A DNA stretch of 64,000 nucleotides, from the NCBI GenBank assembly GCA_023014485.1, contig JAJOZX010003205.1, forward strand, positions 333,001 to 397,000. The letters are read 5' to 3'. Position numbers and translations under genes: made by a program. The notes beneath the pieces are model-generated. The model saw nothing but the letters and a program-made list of their open reading frames with translations. It was not told the DNA's origin and did no database searches. How positions within the stretch are numbered: position 1 is the stretch's first letter; every line of letters begins with the position of its first letter. Shown piece by piece: positions 41,992 through 52,559 of the stretch. Source of the DNA: Bathynomus jamesi. Lineage: Eukaryota; Arthropoda; Malacostraca; Isopoda; Cirolanidae.

Positions 41992-43360
41992 GGGGTTCTA
42001 AAAAACCTTAGCCCCCCCATTTGCAGCGTACATGTTTACTTATATCGAAATAGTTTTTAGTGATTATAAAAATATATAAAATTCTTTATTTATTGCAGAT
42101 ATTAAAATTACTCTAGCTGATAAAGTGATAGTATAATGGCTTCTCAATTAATTGGTGATTCGGAGAGGCAACGTGTGATCGATCGCATACGAGCAATAAC
42201 ATTTCGGGAAGCTCGTGATGCTGGAGCCACCTTTATAACACGTTCATGGGTTGCCAAAAAGTTGCGAAGAAGTGAGGACTTCGTCAAAAGAAATTGGAAT
42301 AAAATTTTGGATGAATGTGAAATGGATACAACCAAATCTGGGCGCCCAAATTTGCCACTCTCTCAGGAAACAAAGGATATCATTGAAAGCGGTACGCGTA
42401 AGCGGAAAAACAGCTGTGCTAAACTTTCTAGAGAGATCGAAATGTTGAGAGGAAAGATCGTTAGTGGTGAGATCATTCGACTGTACCGTCATAGGCAAGG
42501 TTTAAAGCCTTGGCATGAATTTCCAAAGCCAAGAAAAACTCAACTTAACATCGATGACAGAATGTGGTTTGCCCATTATCTTGAAGATTGGGATGTGTAT
42601 GATTTCATGCATTTAGCTGTCTCCGATGAATTTTTTGTTTACGTAACATGTCGGCCTAACTACCAAAATGATCGAGTGTGGGCCACAACACCAGATGAAA
42701 TCGATGACAATGAACATTATCGCGAATTATTAAAAAGTCCAGACTGTGTTGGTGTGTTTGTTTTGTTCACTGCAAAGAATCTCATGTGGGTGCTGAAGCC
42801 AAATGGTCAGAGTTGGGATGGACAGTATTTTCGTGATATTATTCTATCCCAGCATGTCATTCCTTTTCTAAGAAACCCAAACAATGTTATGGATGTCGAT
42901 CAGGTCACACTTCTGCACGATAAGGCCCCCTGCTTTAAGGCATTAGCCACTCAACAGTTGTTGCGGAACCATGAGATCGATTTCTTTGGAAATGAAGAAT
43001 GGCCAGGAAATTCTCCTGACCTGAACGTCTGTGAACACATTGGATCAGTTATAAAGGACAAGGTTGAATGTCTCTTGTTTCAAGAACCTGCAGTAAATCG
43101 ATTTTCGAAGGATACAATGACGCAACACATTGAAACTGTTTTAGCAAATTTGCGCAACGATCAAGATCTATTCACGTCACTTTTGGGAAGCTACCCAAAG
43201 CGAATTCAGGATGTCTTGGAAGCCAATGGCGAGAACACCAAGTTTTAATTGTTTCTCATTAAATGCAGGATTAAATTCTATTTTGTAAGGTATGTTTAGT
43301 TTTACTGTACCTCTAATGGTTTAGGCCATGGGCGGGGGGGCTAAGGTTTATTAGAACCCC
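41992..43360 (+). mobile_element. Tc1/mariner element, DD37E type
   Basis: Terminal inverted repeats GGGGTTCTAAAAAACCTTAG (41,992) and its inverse CTAAGGTTTATTAGAACCCC (ending 43,360) agree in 26 of 27 positions. Both ends lie in TA-rich sequence, but the exact TA duplication is blurred (an extra A at left, GTG at right). The element has one intact gene. Confidence 0.9.
42136..43248 (+). CDS. DD37E transposase, intact 370-residue ORF
   Basis: An uninterrupted gene from the ATG at 42,136 (AATGG context) to TAA at 43,248. The N-terminal 110 residues carry helix-turn-helix modules (TRSWVAKKLRRSEDFVKRNW; then PLSQETKDIIESG ... SCAKLSREIEM). The catalytic core shows VSDEFFVYV (Asp), LLHDKAPCFKAL (Asp) and SPDLNVCEH (Glu); 37 residues lie between the last two, the DD37E spacing known from mosquito and other arthropod Tc1/mariner branches. 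Full length for the family (about 340-375). It would cut and paste its own element at TA. It is the least decayed gene of the window, so recently active. A 5' leader of about 135 bp lies between terminus and ATG. Confidence 0.92.
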   Translation: MASQLIGDSERQRVIDRIRAITFREARDAGATFITRSWVAKKLRRSEDFVKRNWNKILDECEMDTTKSGRPNLPLSQETKDIIESGTRKRKNSCAKLSREIEMLRGKIVSGEIIRLYRHRQGLKPWHEFPKPRKTQLNIDDRMWFAHYLEDWDVYDFMHLAVSDEFFVYVTCRPNYQNDRVWATTPDEIDDNEHYRELLKSPDCVGVFVLFTAKNLMWVLKPNGQSWDGQYFRDIILSQHVIPFLRNPNNVMDVDQVTLLHDKAPCFKALATQQLLRNHEIDFFGNEEWPGNSPDLNVCEHIGSVIKDKVECLLFQEPAVNRFSKDTMTQHIETVLANLRNDQDLFTSLLGSYPKRIQDVLEANGENTKF

Positions 43361-43910
43361 GTGTGTATATATATATGGTGGACCTATTTTTTAGCCGTTT
43401 AAGGTGATAATGATTTAATTGATGCAATGACTGATTGCTTATTAATGAAAGGCTGGGTTAATAATTTATGTTGTCATAGAGTATCACCAATTGAATAAGT
43501 GGTTATTTGATTAAGTCCACCATACTATTGGAAGTGACAGTAATGACAGCGAGGGTCACCAGCTTGGATTACACCCAAGCAAATTAATAGTTTTGTATTT
43601 TATTATGAAAATAAAGCCGTTATTTATTCACTGGGATATAACAAAGAATTGACAGTAATTAATTGATAGTTTTACGTTATGCTTATGACATCGACTTAGC
43701 TAATAAGATGAAATGTTAATAGCTTAATGGACACGTAATAAGTGATATACTCATTGATGGTATGTAAATGGCATGCAACATGGAACATTGAATGGGCCTA
43801 GTAAATGATATAAAGAATGCACGTGCGTTTGGTACATTGAATGGAAAACATGACACTCTGATTAAGTAGGCTAGATGATTGAATGGGCCTAGTAATGACA
43901 CAGAATAAAT

Positions 43911-44736
43911 GATGCGGCCAGTGGTGAGCTGCCAAAATTTTAACAACCGGTTCGCTAAGCTGCCAAAATTTTAATCACCGGGTTCTGTATAAAAAATTCT
44001 GAATTCGGCAATAAAAAATTGACAACCCTTCCCACCCCACCCTTTCGCAATTTTAATTAAACTAATTATCTCGCTATTTGCCTTTTTCAAGTGTCTGCAT
44101 TTTATGATTCAGCTAGGTATTAATAACTGCATGACAATTAATTAGTATAGTTAATTAGAGAAATAGACGTTTCTAATGAAATCAGAAAAGAAGAATTATT
44201 TAATAAAAACCGATGAATCATATTATCTACATAGTTAAAATTAAATTGCCCAGTCAACTTTAGCAATAATGAATTATTAGGCAAAACATAAATATCAGTA
44301 TATCTATGCTTTTTAATTTTTTTTTTTAAATTTAAACATTTTTACGTACCTTATTATTACTTATTACGGTAATAATTTCCAAATGGCTTCTTGGTTTTCT
44401 CCGTAAACTGTCGTTTTGGATACACGAACTCTGGTATCTAAAGCGGATCGATGACTTCTCATCCATGATTTGACATATGTTAACGGGTTCCAGAAGCTTA
44501 ATGGTTTCCCCAACAAATTGATGATCATAAAGCATGATATGTGTTTAGTTGTTAAACTTGCTCTTCTATCACTACAAATAATATTCATCACCGAAAAACC
44601 TCTTTCTGCTTCTGAGAGCTCTCTTCAGCGTCCAGCAAAAAAGTTAACAACCGGTTCTTATTTTCAAAAAGATTTTAACAACCGGTTCGCGGCGCGAACC
44701 GGTGCGAACCGGGTCCAGCTCACCACTGGATGCGGC
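43911..44736. mobile_element. hAT element, non-autonomous, 8-bp duplication
   Basis: Element 43,919-44,728 with terminal inverted repeats CAGTGGTGAGCTG and CAGCTCACCACTG; the flanking 8-mers GATGCGGC (43,911-43,918 and 44,729-44,736) are identical. Subterminal repeats TTTTAACAACCGGTTCGC are near both ends. The minus strand has a short remnant of a hAT C-terminal dimerisation region (44,591-44,332, SLTTKHISCFMIINLLGKPL). Deletion derivative of a longer hAT. Confidence 0.92.
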
Positions 44737-45464
44737 CCCATAATAATGGAAGTTAATGACGTGCATTATTGGATAGGCCTAATGATAGTTGAGGGAATAT
44801 ACACTGTAAATGAATTAGGCCTGCAGTAAGAGAAATTAAGTTATCACATAAACATATAAATGAACACAATAACACAATGATACGCGGAATTACGGTATTG
44901 GAATGATACTTGAATTGGATAATAGGCCTACTGCGTTCTTTCACGAGAGTCAGTTGGAACGCTTAATTACTCACTTTGGGAGTATAGCCTACCGTTCGGC
45001 GGTAGGCTAATGTAGGCTTCACAAGAGTAATTAGAATGTGATTTACTTAGCTTACCGGGACGATGAAACCGCTGTTGAAGGAGTGTTGAAAAGGAACCTA
45101 TTACCGTAGGCTCGAAGTGTCGTTGATCGTCCTCTGGAAGCTGGTCGCTCACGCGTTGGTCGTGTCACGGATTAGTCCAAGCGTAGGCCTGAGGTGCTGA
45201 ATATATCTCGAGGAACGGTAGAGAAACTTGAAGGCTGACCTTGTAAACCGTAGGCCCGAAGTGATTCTGGTTGGGCTTCGAAGGATTGCTTCTGCAGGCG
45301 GTCTGTAGAAGGTCTCACTTGATAAATCGTAGGCCTTGAAGGAAGAGCACGCCGCTCCTCCGGCAGGGAGCCGGAGGACGGTTGACGTGATGAGATCTGC
45401 TCGACGAGATAGAAATCGAGTGTCTGTGTGAGTGAGTGAGTGAGAATGAATGCGAGTGGAAGCT

Positions 45465-45475
45465 CGCTTTTATAC
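45465..45475 (-). promoter_or_regulatory. TATA box of the LTR-like block
   Basis: TATAAAAGCG on the minus strand, followed about 30 bp downstream by an initiator-like CATTC region. Confidence 0.45.
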
Positions 45476-45705
45476 GTAGTTCCTGTGACGTAGGACTTCG
45501 CGCCAATTCTTAAGACGCCTTGTGAGCGGGTCCTTTTGTTGAAGAGCTTGCGTTCGCCTTTTGGGAAGGAACAGACGTTTCATTATTTGACTCTTTGCCC
45601 ACGTGTGTTTTCCAAGACTCTTTGATGATAGCGTGGAAGGAAAGGATTTGTCTGTCTATTTATTGGTCTATTTCCTGTCTACCCGCTACATATATATATA
45701 TATAT

Positions 45706-46458
45706 ATGATACACACAGACCGTGCATGGAACAAGGAACTCTTCTGGGACAATTAAATCCACTATAGTCCGAATAAGTAATGGTAAATGACAAATACCAT
45801 AGTTTTTCTTTTTCATGATCCTAGCCCGACGTGGGCAACGGGTCACTCGCAAAGAGGTCCCATAAATATAGCTTCCCTCACCAGCTATCTGCAAACCAGA
45901 CAGGATCCAGCTTTGGGACATGGATCTACGGTTTAAAGCAGCTTAGCCCTGCTACATTTAGAACCTCAATATAAGCAAATGACTCGCTGCCTTCACGTCA
46001 GATTGAATACATCAAAGAAAAAGGGGTAACTTTTATATTTTTAGCCAAAAACCAAAACTTAAACCTCAATTGGCAGAATTGAGCGTCCACTTTTCAAGGC
46101 ACATAACATGTCCGTTTCAAGATGGGAATGAACTCAGAATGGTCCCCTGAGGTTTTTTATGATACACACAGACCGTGCGTGGAACAAGGAACTCTTCTGG
46201 GATAATTAAATCCACTATAGTCCGAATAATAATGGTAAATGACAAATACCATAGTTTTTCTTTTTCATGATGCTAGCCCGACGTGACCCGTTGCCCACGT
46301 CGGGCTAGCATCATGAAAAAGAAAAACTATGGTATTTGTCATCTACCATTACTTATTCGGACTATAGTGGATTTAATTATCCCAGAAGAGTTCCTTGTTC
46401 CATGCACGGTCTGTGTATCATAAAAAACCTCAGAGGACCATTCTGAGTTCATTCCCAT
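45706..46458. mobile_element. Foldback element with 164-bp inverted arms
   Basis: Arms 46,122-46,285 and 46,296-46,458 are inverted copies with very few mismatches around a 10-nt loop. A third partial copy of the arm (45,706-45,835) lies upstream in the same orientation as the first. The block lies between two (TA)n runs, just before the 5' LTR. No coding frame is supported. Confidence 0.8.
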
Positions 46459-46468
46459 ATATATATAT

Positions 46469-47205
46469 TGTACACAAGCCACTCGAGTTCCCATAATACC
46501 CCATGTTTTATCTTCAATATTTAAAACAGCCCTTGAGATAAACCTCGAGTGTTATCGACTCGTGCGACGCTCCTCCCCCACTTTTTTCTTTGTTCTTAAA
46601 TGCTTGCATCGGCGCGTTTTGGACTCGTAGGAGGGATGGAGCACGAAAACAGAAGCGGACCGGTTAGAAGAGATCTGGCGCTTCGTCGGGAGAGAGAGTG
46701 AAAGGCCGGGTAGCGCTTGGTGATTCTCCGAGTAGGTCTTTGAGAGAGTTTGCTCGTTAAAGACTAAATTTGAGAGAATATTGAGGTTTTCAGGTTTTGA
46801 GGTTTTTGAGTTTATGAGGAAATGTTGAGCCGTTAGCTTAGACTACTGCGAGGGATGTAGTGGATGGGCAACGATAGAACTTAAATTATTTAATTAATGT
46901 TCAGACTAGTTTAAGAAAAAACCTGAACTTGACCGTACTATATTTCAAATTCGAGACTGAACTTGTAACTAAATGTGACTTAAATTTATTGATTAAAAGC
47001 TATTCAAACCAACTATTTCATTATCAAATACTCACTAAAATCGGGGGTACAGAAGTAAGCGGAAGATAAAGAATTCACGCAGAGGGTCACTAACTTAAAG
47101 AAAGCTCTATTATAACTTCAATTTACTCATCGAGCATTTACAGTGACCTTCGAAAACAAACAATTTGTAAGAAGGGGATCACCCCTTCGAGGATTTTTTA
47201 TTACA
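46469..47205 (+). repeat. 5' LTR of the 17.5-kb retrotransposon
   Basis: Starts TGTACAC after a TA run and ends TTATTACA. From 46,508 it matches 63,246-63,986 at about 95 percent by eye with small indels (for example a GAGAGA expansion and a TTTTCAGG insertion). It abuts the primer-binding site after 2 bp. Confidence 0.85.
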
Positions 47206-47207
47206 AC

Positions 47208-47225
47208 TGGTGTCAGAAGTGGGAT
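47208..47225 (+). promoter_or_regulatory. Primer-binding site, leucine tRNA
   Basis: TGGTGTCAGAAGTGGGAT follows the LTR by 2 bp and is complementary to the usual 3' end of a leucine tRNA (…ATCCCACTYCTGACACCA). It fixes the plus-strand orientation and the LTR end. Confidence 0.85.
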
Positions 47226-47727
47226 CTTCCTTTCCTGATACTCCCCCCCAAAAACCTAAGTGAAAAATGACAAAAAGTGCTCTCCAAGTGCAACAGATAG
47301 CGACGAACGACAACGTGAGGGTCACACGATCGAGAACCACTGCGTGGGCTGCTGCTGCTCAGGCCGAGTCGACATCACAACTTGCTACTGGACACCAAGC
47401 CGCAGGAGGAGTAAACTTTCCCACCAACGCGGAAAGAGAGGTAAGCGACCCATCTTGTGTTGCGAGAGGTTTTAGAGGACGAGTGGAGAGCTTCCTATAG
47501 AGGGCAGTCCCCCTAAATTAACCCCATCAAACCTTCATTTCTTTCCCCCCAAAATTTTGATATAAATAGAATACTTTTCCTTCCAATCGGTTCCCCTAGA
47601 CTCGAGTTTGAGACTGATCCGGTTCCGAACCTATTTTTAGCACAATTTAGAGATTCAAATTTGGTCGAGTTTTGGCCGATCTCATTCGAGAACATGCCTC
47701 TTGGCCAAGAAGGAATCAGTCCCAACC

Positions 47728-48789
47728 ATGTATCAGCAACCACTCCCTACACACTTCCCTCATCCCTATGTTCCCCCTTTCTATCCAGGGTATCCTCACT
47801 TGTATTCCCCCAATGTAGGCTTCCCCAATCCACACGTTAATATTGTCTCGTATAACACTAGTAATGCACCCAAATTCCATGCAAAAAATGCCGGGTATAA
47901 GCACGCTCGATGTATTCTATGTGGGAACAGGGAACACCTAGCTCTTCAGTGCCACCTGATTGAAAAGGTGAAGATATTGCAAAAGAGGGCAAGGGTGCTT
48001 GAAAGGGAAGAGAGCTATAGGCGAGAGAATGAAAGAGATCATCGGAGGGAATGGACCCCAAGAGGAGATCGACGGTATGAAGATTACGAAAAAAGAGGAA
48101 GTAGGTACTCTTCCCCTTCCGAATATTCGAGAAGACGGAACTTCCCGCCGTATGAGAGAAGTAGAGATAACTATGGTAACCCCAGATATGATAACAGGCA
48201 TGAGAGTAACCCAAATACGACAACAGGCATGAGGGTAACCCAAGATACAACAACAGGTATGAGGGTAACCCCAGATACGACAACAGATATGAGGGTAACC
48301 CGAGGTACGAGAACAGGTATGAGGGTAACCCGAGATACGAGAACAGGTATGAGGGTAACCCTAGATACAACAGGTATGAGGGTAACCCCAGATACGACAA
48401 CAGATATGAGGGTAACCCGAGGTACGAGAACAGGTATGAGGGTAACCCGAGATACGAGAACAGGTATGAGGGTAACCCTAGGTACAACAACAGGTATGAG
48501 GGTAACCCAAGATACGACAACAGATATAAGAATCGGTACCGTTCACCGTCACCCCAGGAACGAAGAAGGGACTATTCCCCTTACGAAAGGAGAAACGGAG
48601 GTTACCCCTCCCCCGACAGGAATGGAGGCAGGTATCCCGACAGAAGAACAGACCGAAGTCCGTCACCCTATCGGAGATACAGATCTACAGAAGCTAAGGC
48701 TAACAAAGACCCTAAGATCCACTCTAAGGTTAGCCCGAGAGAAAGGAAAGAGTAGGGGGTTAAGAGAAGCGAAGAGAATAAGGGGTTAA
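47728..48789 (+). pseudogene. gag-like protein with zinc knuckle and 30-bp repeats
   Basis: First ATG 47,728 (MYQQPLPTHFPHPYVPPFYP): a Pro/Tyr-rich start, then a CCHC zinc knuckle CILCGNREHLALQC (C-x2-C-x4-H-x4-C), a basic coiled region, and an Arg/Tyr-rich tail. At about 48,195-48,210 the frame slips into TGMRVTQDTT repeats; the alternative frame reads NPRYENRYEG repeats, in keeping with the upstream GNPRYDNRHES and with the SPSPQERRRDYSPY sequence beyond, so the second frame is probably the ancestral one. The upstream part of gag (matrix/capsid) is not recognisable. Nucleic-acid-binding gag role by family. Confidence 0.65.
48190..48535 (+). repeat. 30-bp minisatellite in the gag-like gene
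   Basis: About eleven units of GGTATGAGGGTAACCC plus a 14-base variable part (one unit is 27 bp). No stop codon occurs in either of two plus frames or one minus frame (YLGLPSYLFS on the minus strand). Confidence 0.9.
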
Positions 48790-49117
48790 ATAAGGAGCAA
48801 CACCTATCACTCGTGGGTTAACATTCAGAAAAAGATAAAAAATACTCACCATCATCATCCGCCGGCCACTGCCGACAAGTCAGAAAAATAGTCGGAGAAA
48901 ATAGGAGAGAGGTGAAAGATGAAAAGAAGTAAAATAAGAACGCTTACAAACCATGCAACACAGTCTTAACTCACTGTCGTACCTGCAAACTACAAACATG
49001 CAAGCAAAGAGTTATAGACATGCAAAGTAAAGAGATAAAAAAAAAAGTAGGTAAAGTTAAACAAAAAGTGGGTTAGTTTACGCTACGAGCTACATCTACA
49101 TTCGTGTTATCCTAATT
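48790..49117. other. Retrotransposon internal non-coding region
   Basis: Basic, A-rich sequence between gag and the CR1 insertion. No domain. Confidence 0.4.
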
Positions 49118-49231
49118 TTTTTTTTTATTGCTGGCATCACACGCTGGCATGTCACAAGCTGGCATTTATCGTCAACAGACTCATCCTCGAGCACCACCAC
49201 CAGAGCTCCTGTTGCTAACTTCTTCTTTATT

Positions 49232-50470
49232 TTAAACAACGTTAATATTTTTAAAATGTCTGTCAAGACGGTTCTTAAACATATTAACGCTGGTAGAATG
49301 AACGACCGACGCGGGAAGATTATTCCATTTATCAATTACTTTAAACGTAAAGACGTTTTTAGCGATATTAGTAATGAAACGTCTGCCACGCAACTTAAAT
49401 CCGTTATTACGAGTATTACTATTATCGAAAGTGAACAATTTGTCAAAATTTACGTTATCGATGTTATTAACGATTTTGAAAACTTCAATAAGCTCCCCCC
49501 TTAATCTCCTAGTTTCGAGTGAATACAAGTCTAACTCTTTAATCCTATCTTCATAAGGCTTGTTGCGCAATGACGGAATTAGTTTCGTGGCACGACGTTG
49601 AACCCTTTCTAACCTATCAATATCCTCACGCAAGTACGGGCACCAAAACTGAACGGCATATTCTAAATGAAGCCTGACTAGGGACTTGTAAAGGGGCAAT
49701 ATAATATCCTTCGATTTAAATTCGAAATTACGCGCTATGAAGCCTAACATCCTATTAGCTTTTGCGCAAGACTCCAGGCACTGGTTCATAACCTTTAAAG
49801 CCTTAGATACGCGTACGCCTAAATCTACTTCCTCGTCAACGCTCGCTAACTCCCTATTATCCATCGTGTACGTGTAATTATTGTTGCGAGAACCTATATG
49901 CAAAACTTTACATTTGTCTACGTTAAATTGCATCTGCCACTTATCTGTCCACTCCAGAATCCTATTTACATCGTCTTGGGGCCTATTTCTATCGTCCTCG
50001 TTAACAACCTTACCGCCTATTTTAGTATCGTCCGCGAATTTTGACACGTTACTAGTCAATCCTACATCTATGTCGTTAATGTAAATTACGAATAGCAATG
50101 GGCCTAACACTGAACCCTGTGGGACACCGCTACCTACATCTAACCACCCCGATTCACTACCATTAACTAAGACCCTCTGTCTCCTAGCACGAAGCCATTC
50201 TTCTAACCAGTTAGCTACCTGACCGCGTATACCGTGCGCTTTGACCTTCGCAATTAGTCTCCTATGCGGAACTGTATCGAACGCCTTTTTAAAATCTAAA
50301 TAAATAACGTCAGCCGCTCTATGCCTATCGTATTCGCGCACTATTTCGTTATAAAATTCTAACAAATTAGTTAAACAAGACCTATGGCGTCGAAACCCAT
50401 GCTGACTACTATTAATCAAATCTCTACTTTCTAAGTGATCGATGATACGATGCCTAACTACAGTTTCCAA
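49232..50470 (-). pseudogene. CR1 reverse transcriptase, long open frame
   Basis: An uninterrupted 412-codon frame contains the RT palm and C-terminal parts: SSQHGFRRHRSCLTNLLEFY, VIYLDFKKAFDTVPH (first Asp), GSGVPQGSVLGPLLFVIYIN, VSKFADDTKIGG (FADD), then RLHLEYAVQFWCPYLREDID and RVQRRATKLIPSLRNKPYED, ending with a WNNLPASVV block. These match vertebrate and invertebrate CR1 elements closely. The fingers N-terminal to this frame are in another frame (50,490-50,690), cut by the MITE. The reading frame itself could be recent, but the gene is not whole. Confidence 0.92.
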
Positions 50471-50697
50471 AAGTTTACCGACAATTGACGTTAAGCTAAT
50501 GGGCCTATAATTGCTAGCTACTGCGCGGTCGCCTTTTTAAAAAATAGGCGTGACGTTAACTAATTTGAAGTCTTCAGGAATAATCCCCGTTTCGAGTGAC
50601 TGATTAAAAATCTTCGTTAAGGGGCCTACGATAACGTCATTCAAATCTTTCAAATGTCTGGGATAAAAAGCGTCAGGGCCTGGAGCCTTGCTAACTT

Positions 50698-51165
50698 GGT
50701 GCTACTGTAGTATGCGGTCTACCGTTAAGTTTCTACTGTAGTATGCGGTCTACCGTTAAGTTTCTACTGTAGTATGCGGTCTACAGTTAAATTTCTACTG
50801 TAGTATGCGGTCTACCGTTAAGTTTCTACTGTAGTATGCGGTCTACCGTTCAAAATATTTAAAAGGAATTGAAAATGAATTGAAAGGAATTATAATTTAA
50901 TTTACACAATTAAGGAATTATTAAAGAAGTTAAACATACTACTACCGCATACTTAACGGTAGACCGCGTACTACAGTACGCCCTTGATGATTGGTTAGGT
51001 TAAGTCGTGATATTTTCGTTAGTTTTAACGAAAATATCACGACTTAACCTAACCAATCGTCAAGGGCGTACAATTAACCTAATAATAAAATAATAAGAAG
51101 ATAAGAAGCTATAATTAAAAGGTAGACCGCCGAATCGTAGGTAGCCCGCATACTACAGTAGCACC
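50698..51165. mobile_element. 468-bp MITE with 8-bp target duplication
   Basis: The termini GGTGCTACTGTAGTATGCGG and CCCGCATACTACAGTAGCACC are inverted; the flanking GCTAACTT (50,690-50,697 and 51,166-51,173) is an exact 8-bp duplication. The left part repeats a 32-bp copy of the terminus (TACTGTAGTATGCGGTCTAC) five times. A palindrome with 46-bp arms lies at 50,976-51,071. No coding. 8-bp duplications point to hAT, P or Merlin groups; the termini fit none that I can name. Confidence 0.92.
50976..51071. other. Palindrome inside the MITE
   Basis: Two 46-bp arms with one mismatch and a 4-nt loop GTTT; each arm contains a CCTAACC/GGTTAGG motif. Confidence 0.9.
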
Positions 51166-51392
51166 GCTAACTTTTAGCCTATCGGTATAATGCGCATTCT
51201 CAGCCTCGTAAACAGTTATTTCATCCAAAATAGTCTCGCTACTAAATGGAACGGTATCGTCCACGTCGGGGACATTATTTACGTCTTCTACGGTAAAAAC
51301 TGTCGCAAAAAAGTTATTGAAAATACCCGCCATCGCCTGAGCGTCAGAAGCCAAAGCGCCATTAACATCCACTAGAGGGCCTATGTTATCTT

Positions 51393-52555
51393 TTACCGGC
51401 TAAAGATTATTAACGTATTCAAAAAACTTTTTGGATTATGTTTACTATCCGCAGCTATAAGTATCTCTAAATTACGCTTGGCATTCCTAACTGATCTTTT
51501 AACCTGACGTCTAAGCTCGATATATATCTTAAAGTTAGCTGCCGTGCCATTGCGCTTATTAAGTCTATACGCTCTATTACGCTCGTTTATGAACTCGCCT
51601 ATTTCCCTATTCCACCACTTGGGCCTACCATGATTTCTAGCGCGCTTGGGCCTACGAGGAATAAACTCCCTTTCAATATTCCTAAAACTTTCTTTAAACG
51701 CCACCCAACGCAAATTTGTGTCATTACCCATAAATAAGTTATCCCAGTCCACTACTCTCATCCTATCCGCAAAACTATCAAAATTAACCCTACGAAATCA
51801 GAGACTTCTATTACGTTACTATCCTTAGTGTTTTTTATCGCTAACTTAAACCTAAGAATTTGATGATCACTACATCCTAAACTCTCGCCTACTTCTAAAC
51901 CTTCGACTATATTCTCGCCGTTCGTCATCTCCAAATCTAAAATATTATCACCGCGCGTTGGTTCGGTAACTATCTGTCGTAAAAAGTTATCGTCCATAAA
52001 CTCAACCAATCTCAAACCCTCCTCATTACCAGTAAAATTCTCGTAATTAACATTAGGGCAGTTAAAGTCTCCGACAATTATACTATTCCGATTGTCAATA
52101 AAATTACCAAGAAGTGAGTAAAATCTAGTATCTGTATCGAGGGGTTGAACGGGAGGTCTATAAACAACAACAAAATTAAAACTAATACTACGCGCCCTAA
52201 CTTCAACACATATCGCATTAATTGCTGCCAGAAAATCTAACTTAACCTCGATAGCCCTAAGGGAATTACGAATGTACAGCAAAACGCCTCCACCAAACCT
52301 ATGTAACCTATCATTAGTAAAGAGTTTAAAACCCGGTATATCAAGTTTCCCCAACAAGTCCCGAGTCACGGTATTTAACCAAGTTTCAGTGATAGCAACT
52401 ATATCATAGTTGCCGGAATAAATTATCGCCTTAAATTCATTTAATTTATTTCTAATACTACGCGCGTTACAATAAAAGACATTTAAGTTATTTTTTACCA
52501 CGGGCCCGCGTTTTAAACTATTTATCACGTCGGGCCCGCGTTCCCGGACCCACAA
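51393..52555 (-). pseudogene. CR1 endonuclease, frameshifted
   Basis: Frame 52,555-51,758 (265 codons) shows NVFYCNARSIRNKLNE, IVAITETWLN (metal-binding Glu), VVVYRPPVQP, IIVGDFNCPNVN (Asp/Asn) and CSDHQILRFKL (Ser-Asp-His), the order of the apurinic endonuclease domain. It is followed, after a break near 51,770, by a basic connector (51,761-51,393, RPKRARNHGRPKWWNREI). It would nick target DNA for reverse transcription. Confidence 0.88.
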
Positions 52556-52559
52556 CGTT

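Larger units (their letters stand above)
43376..45690 (-). mobile_element. Solo-LTR-like block flanked by (TA)n
   Basis: Plus strand starts TGGTGGACC after a TA run and ends CCCGCTACA before a TA run, so either strand reads TG...CA. On the minus strand a TATAAAA box (45,474-45,468) lies about 215 bp from the start with GC-rich promoter-like sequence around it, which suggests a minus-strand U3. No coding sequence of its own. It holds a hAT element (43,919-44,728), leaving about 1.5 kb. LTR origin is inferred from architecture; no second copy is in the window. Confidence 0.5.

Noticed and set aside
47858..48520. 220-codon minus-strand frame with YLGLPSYLFS repeats
   Set aside because: Antisense reading of the 30-bp gag repeat; no initiation context or independent support.
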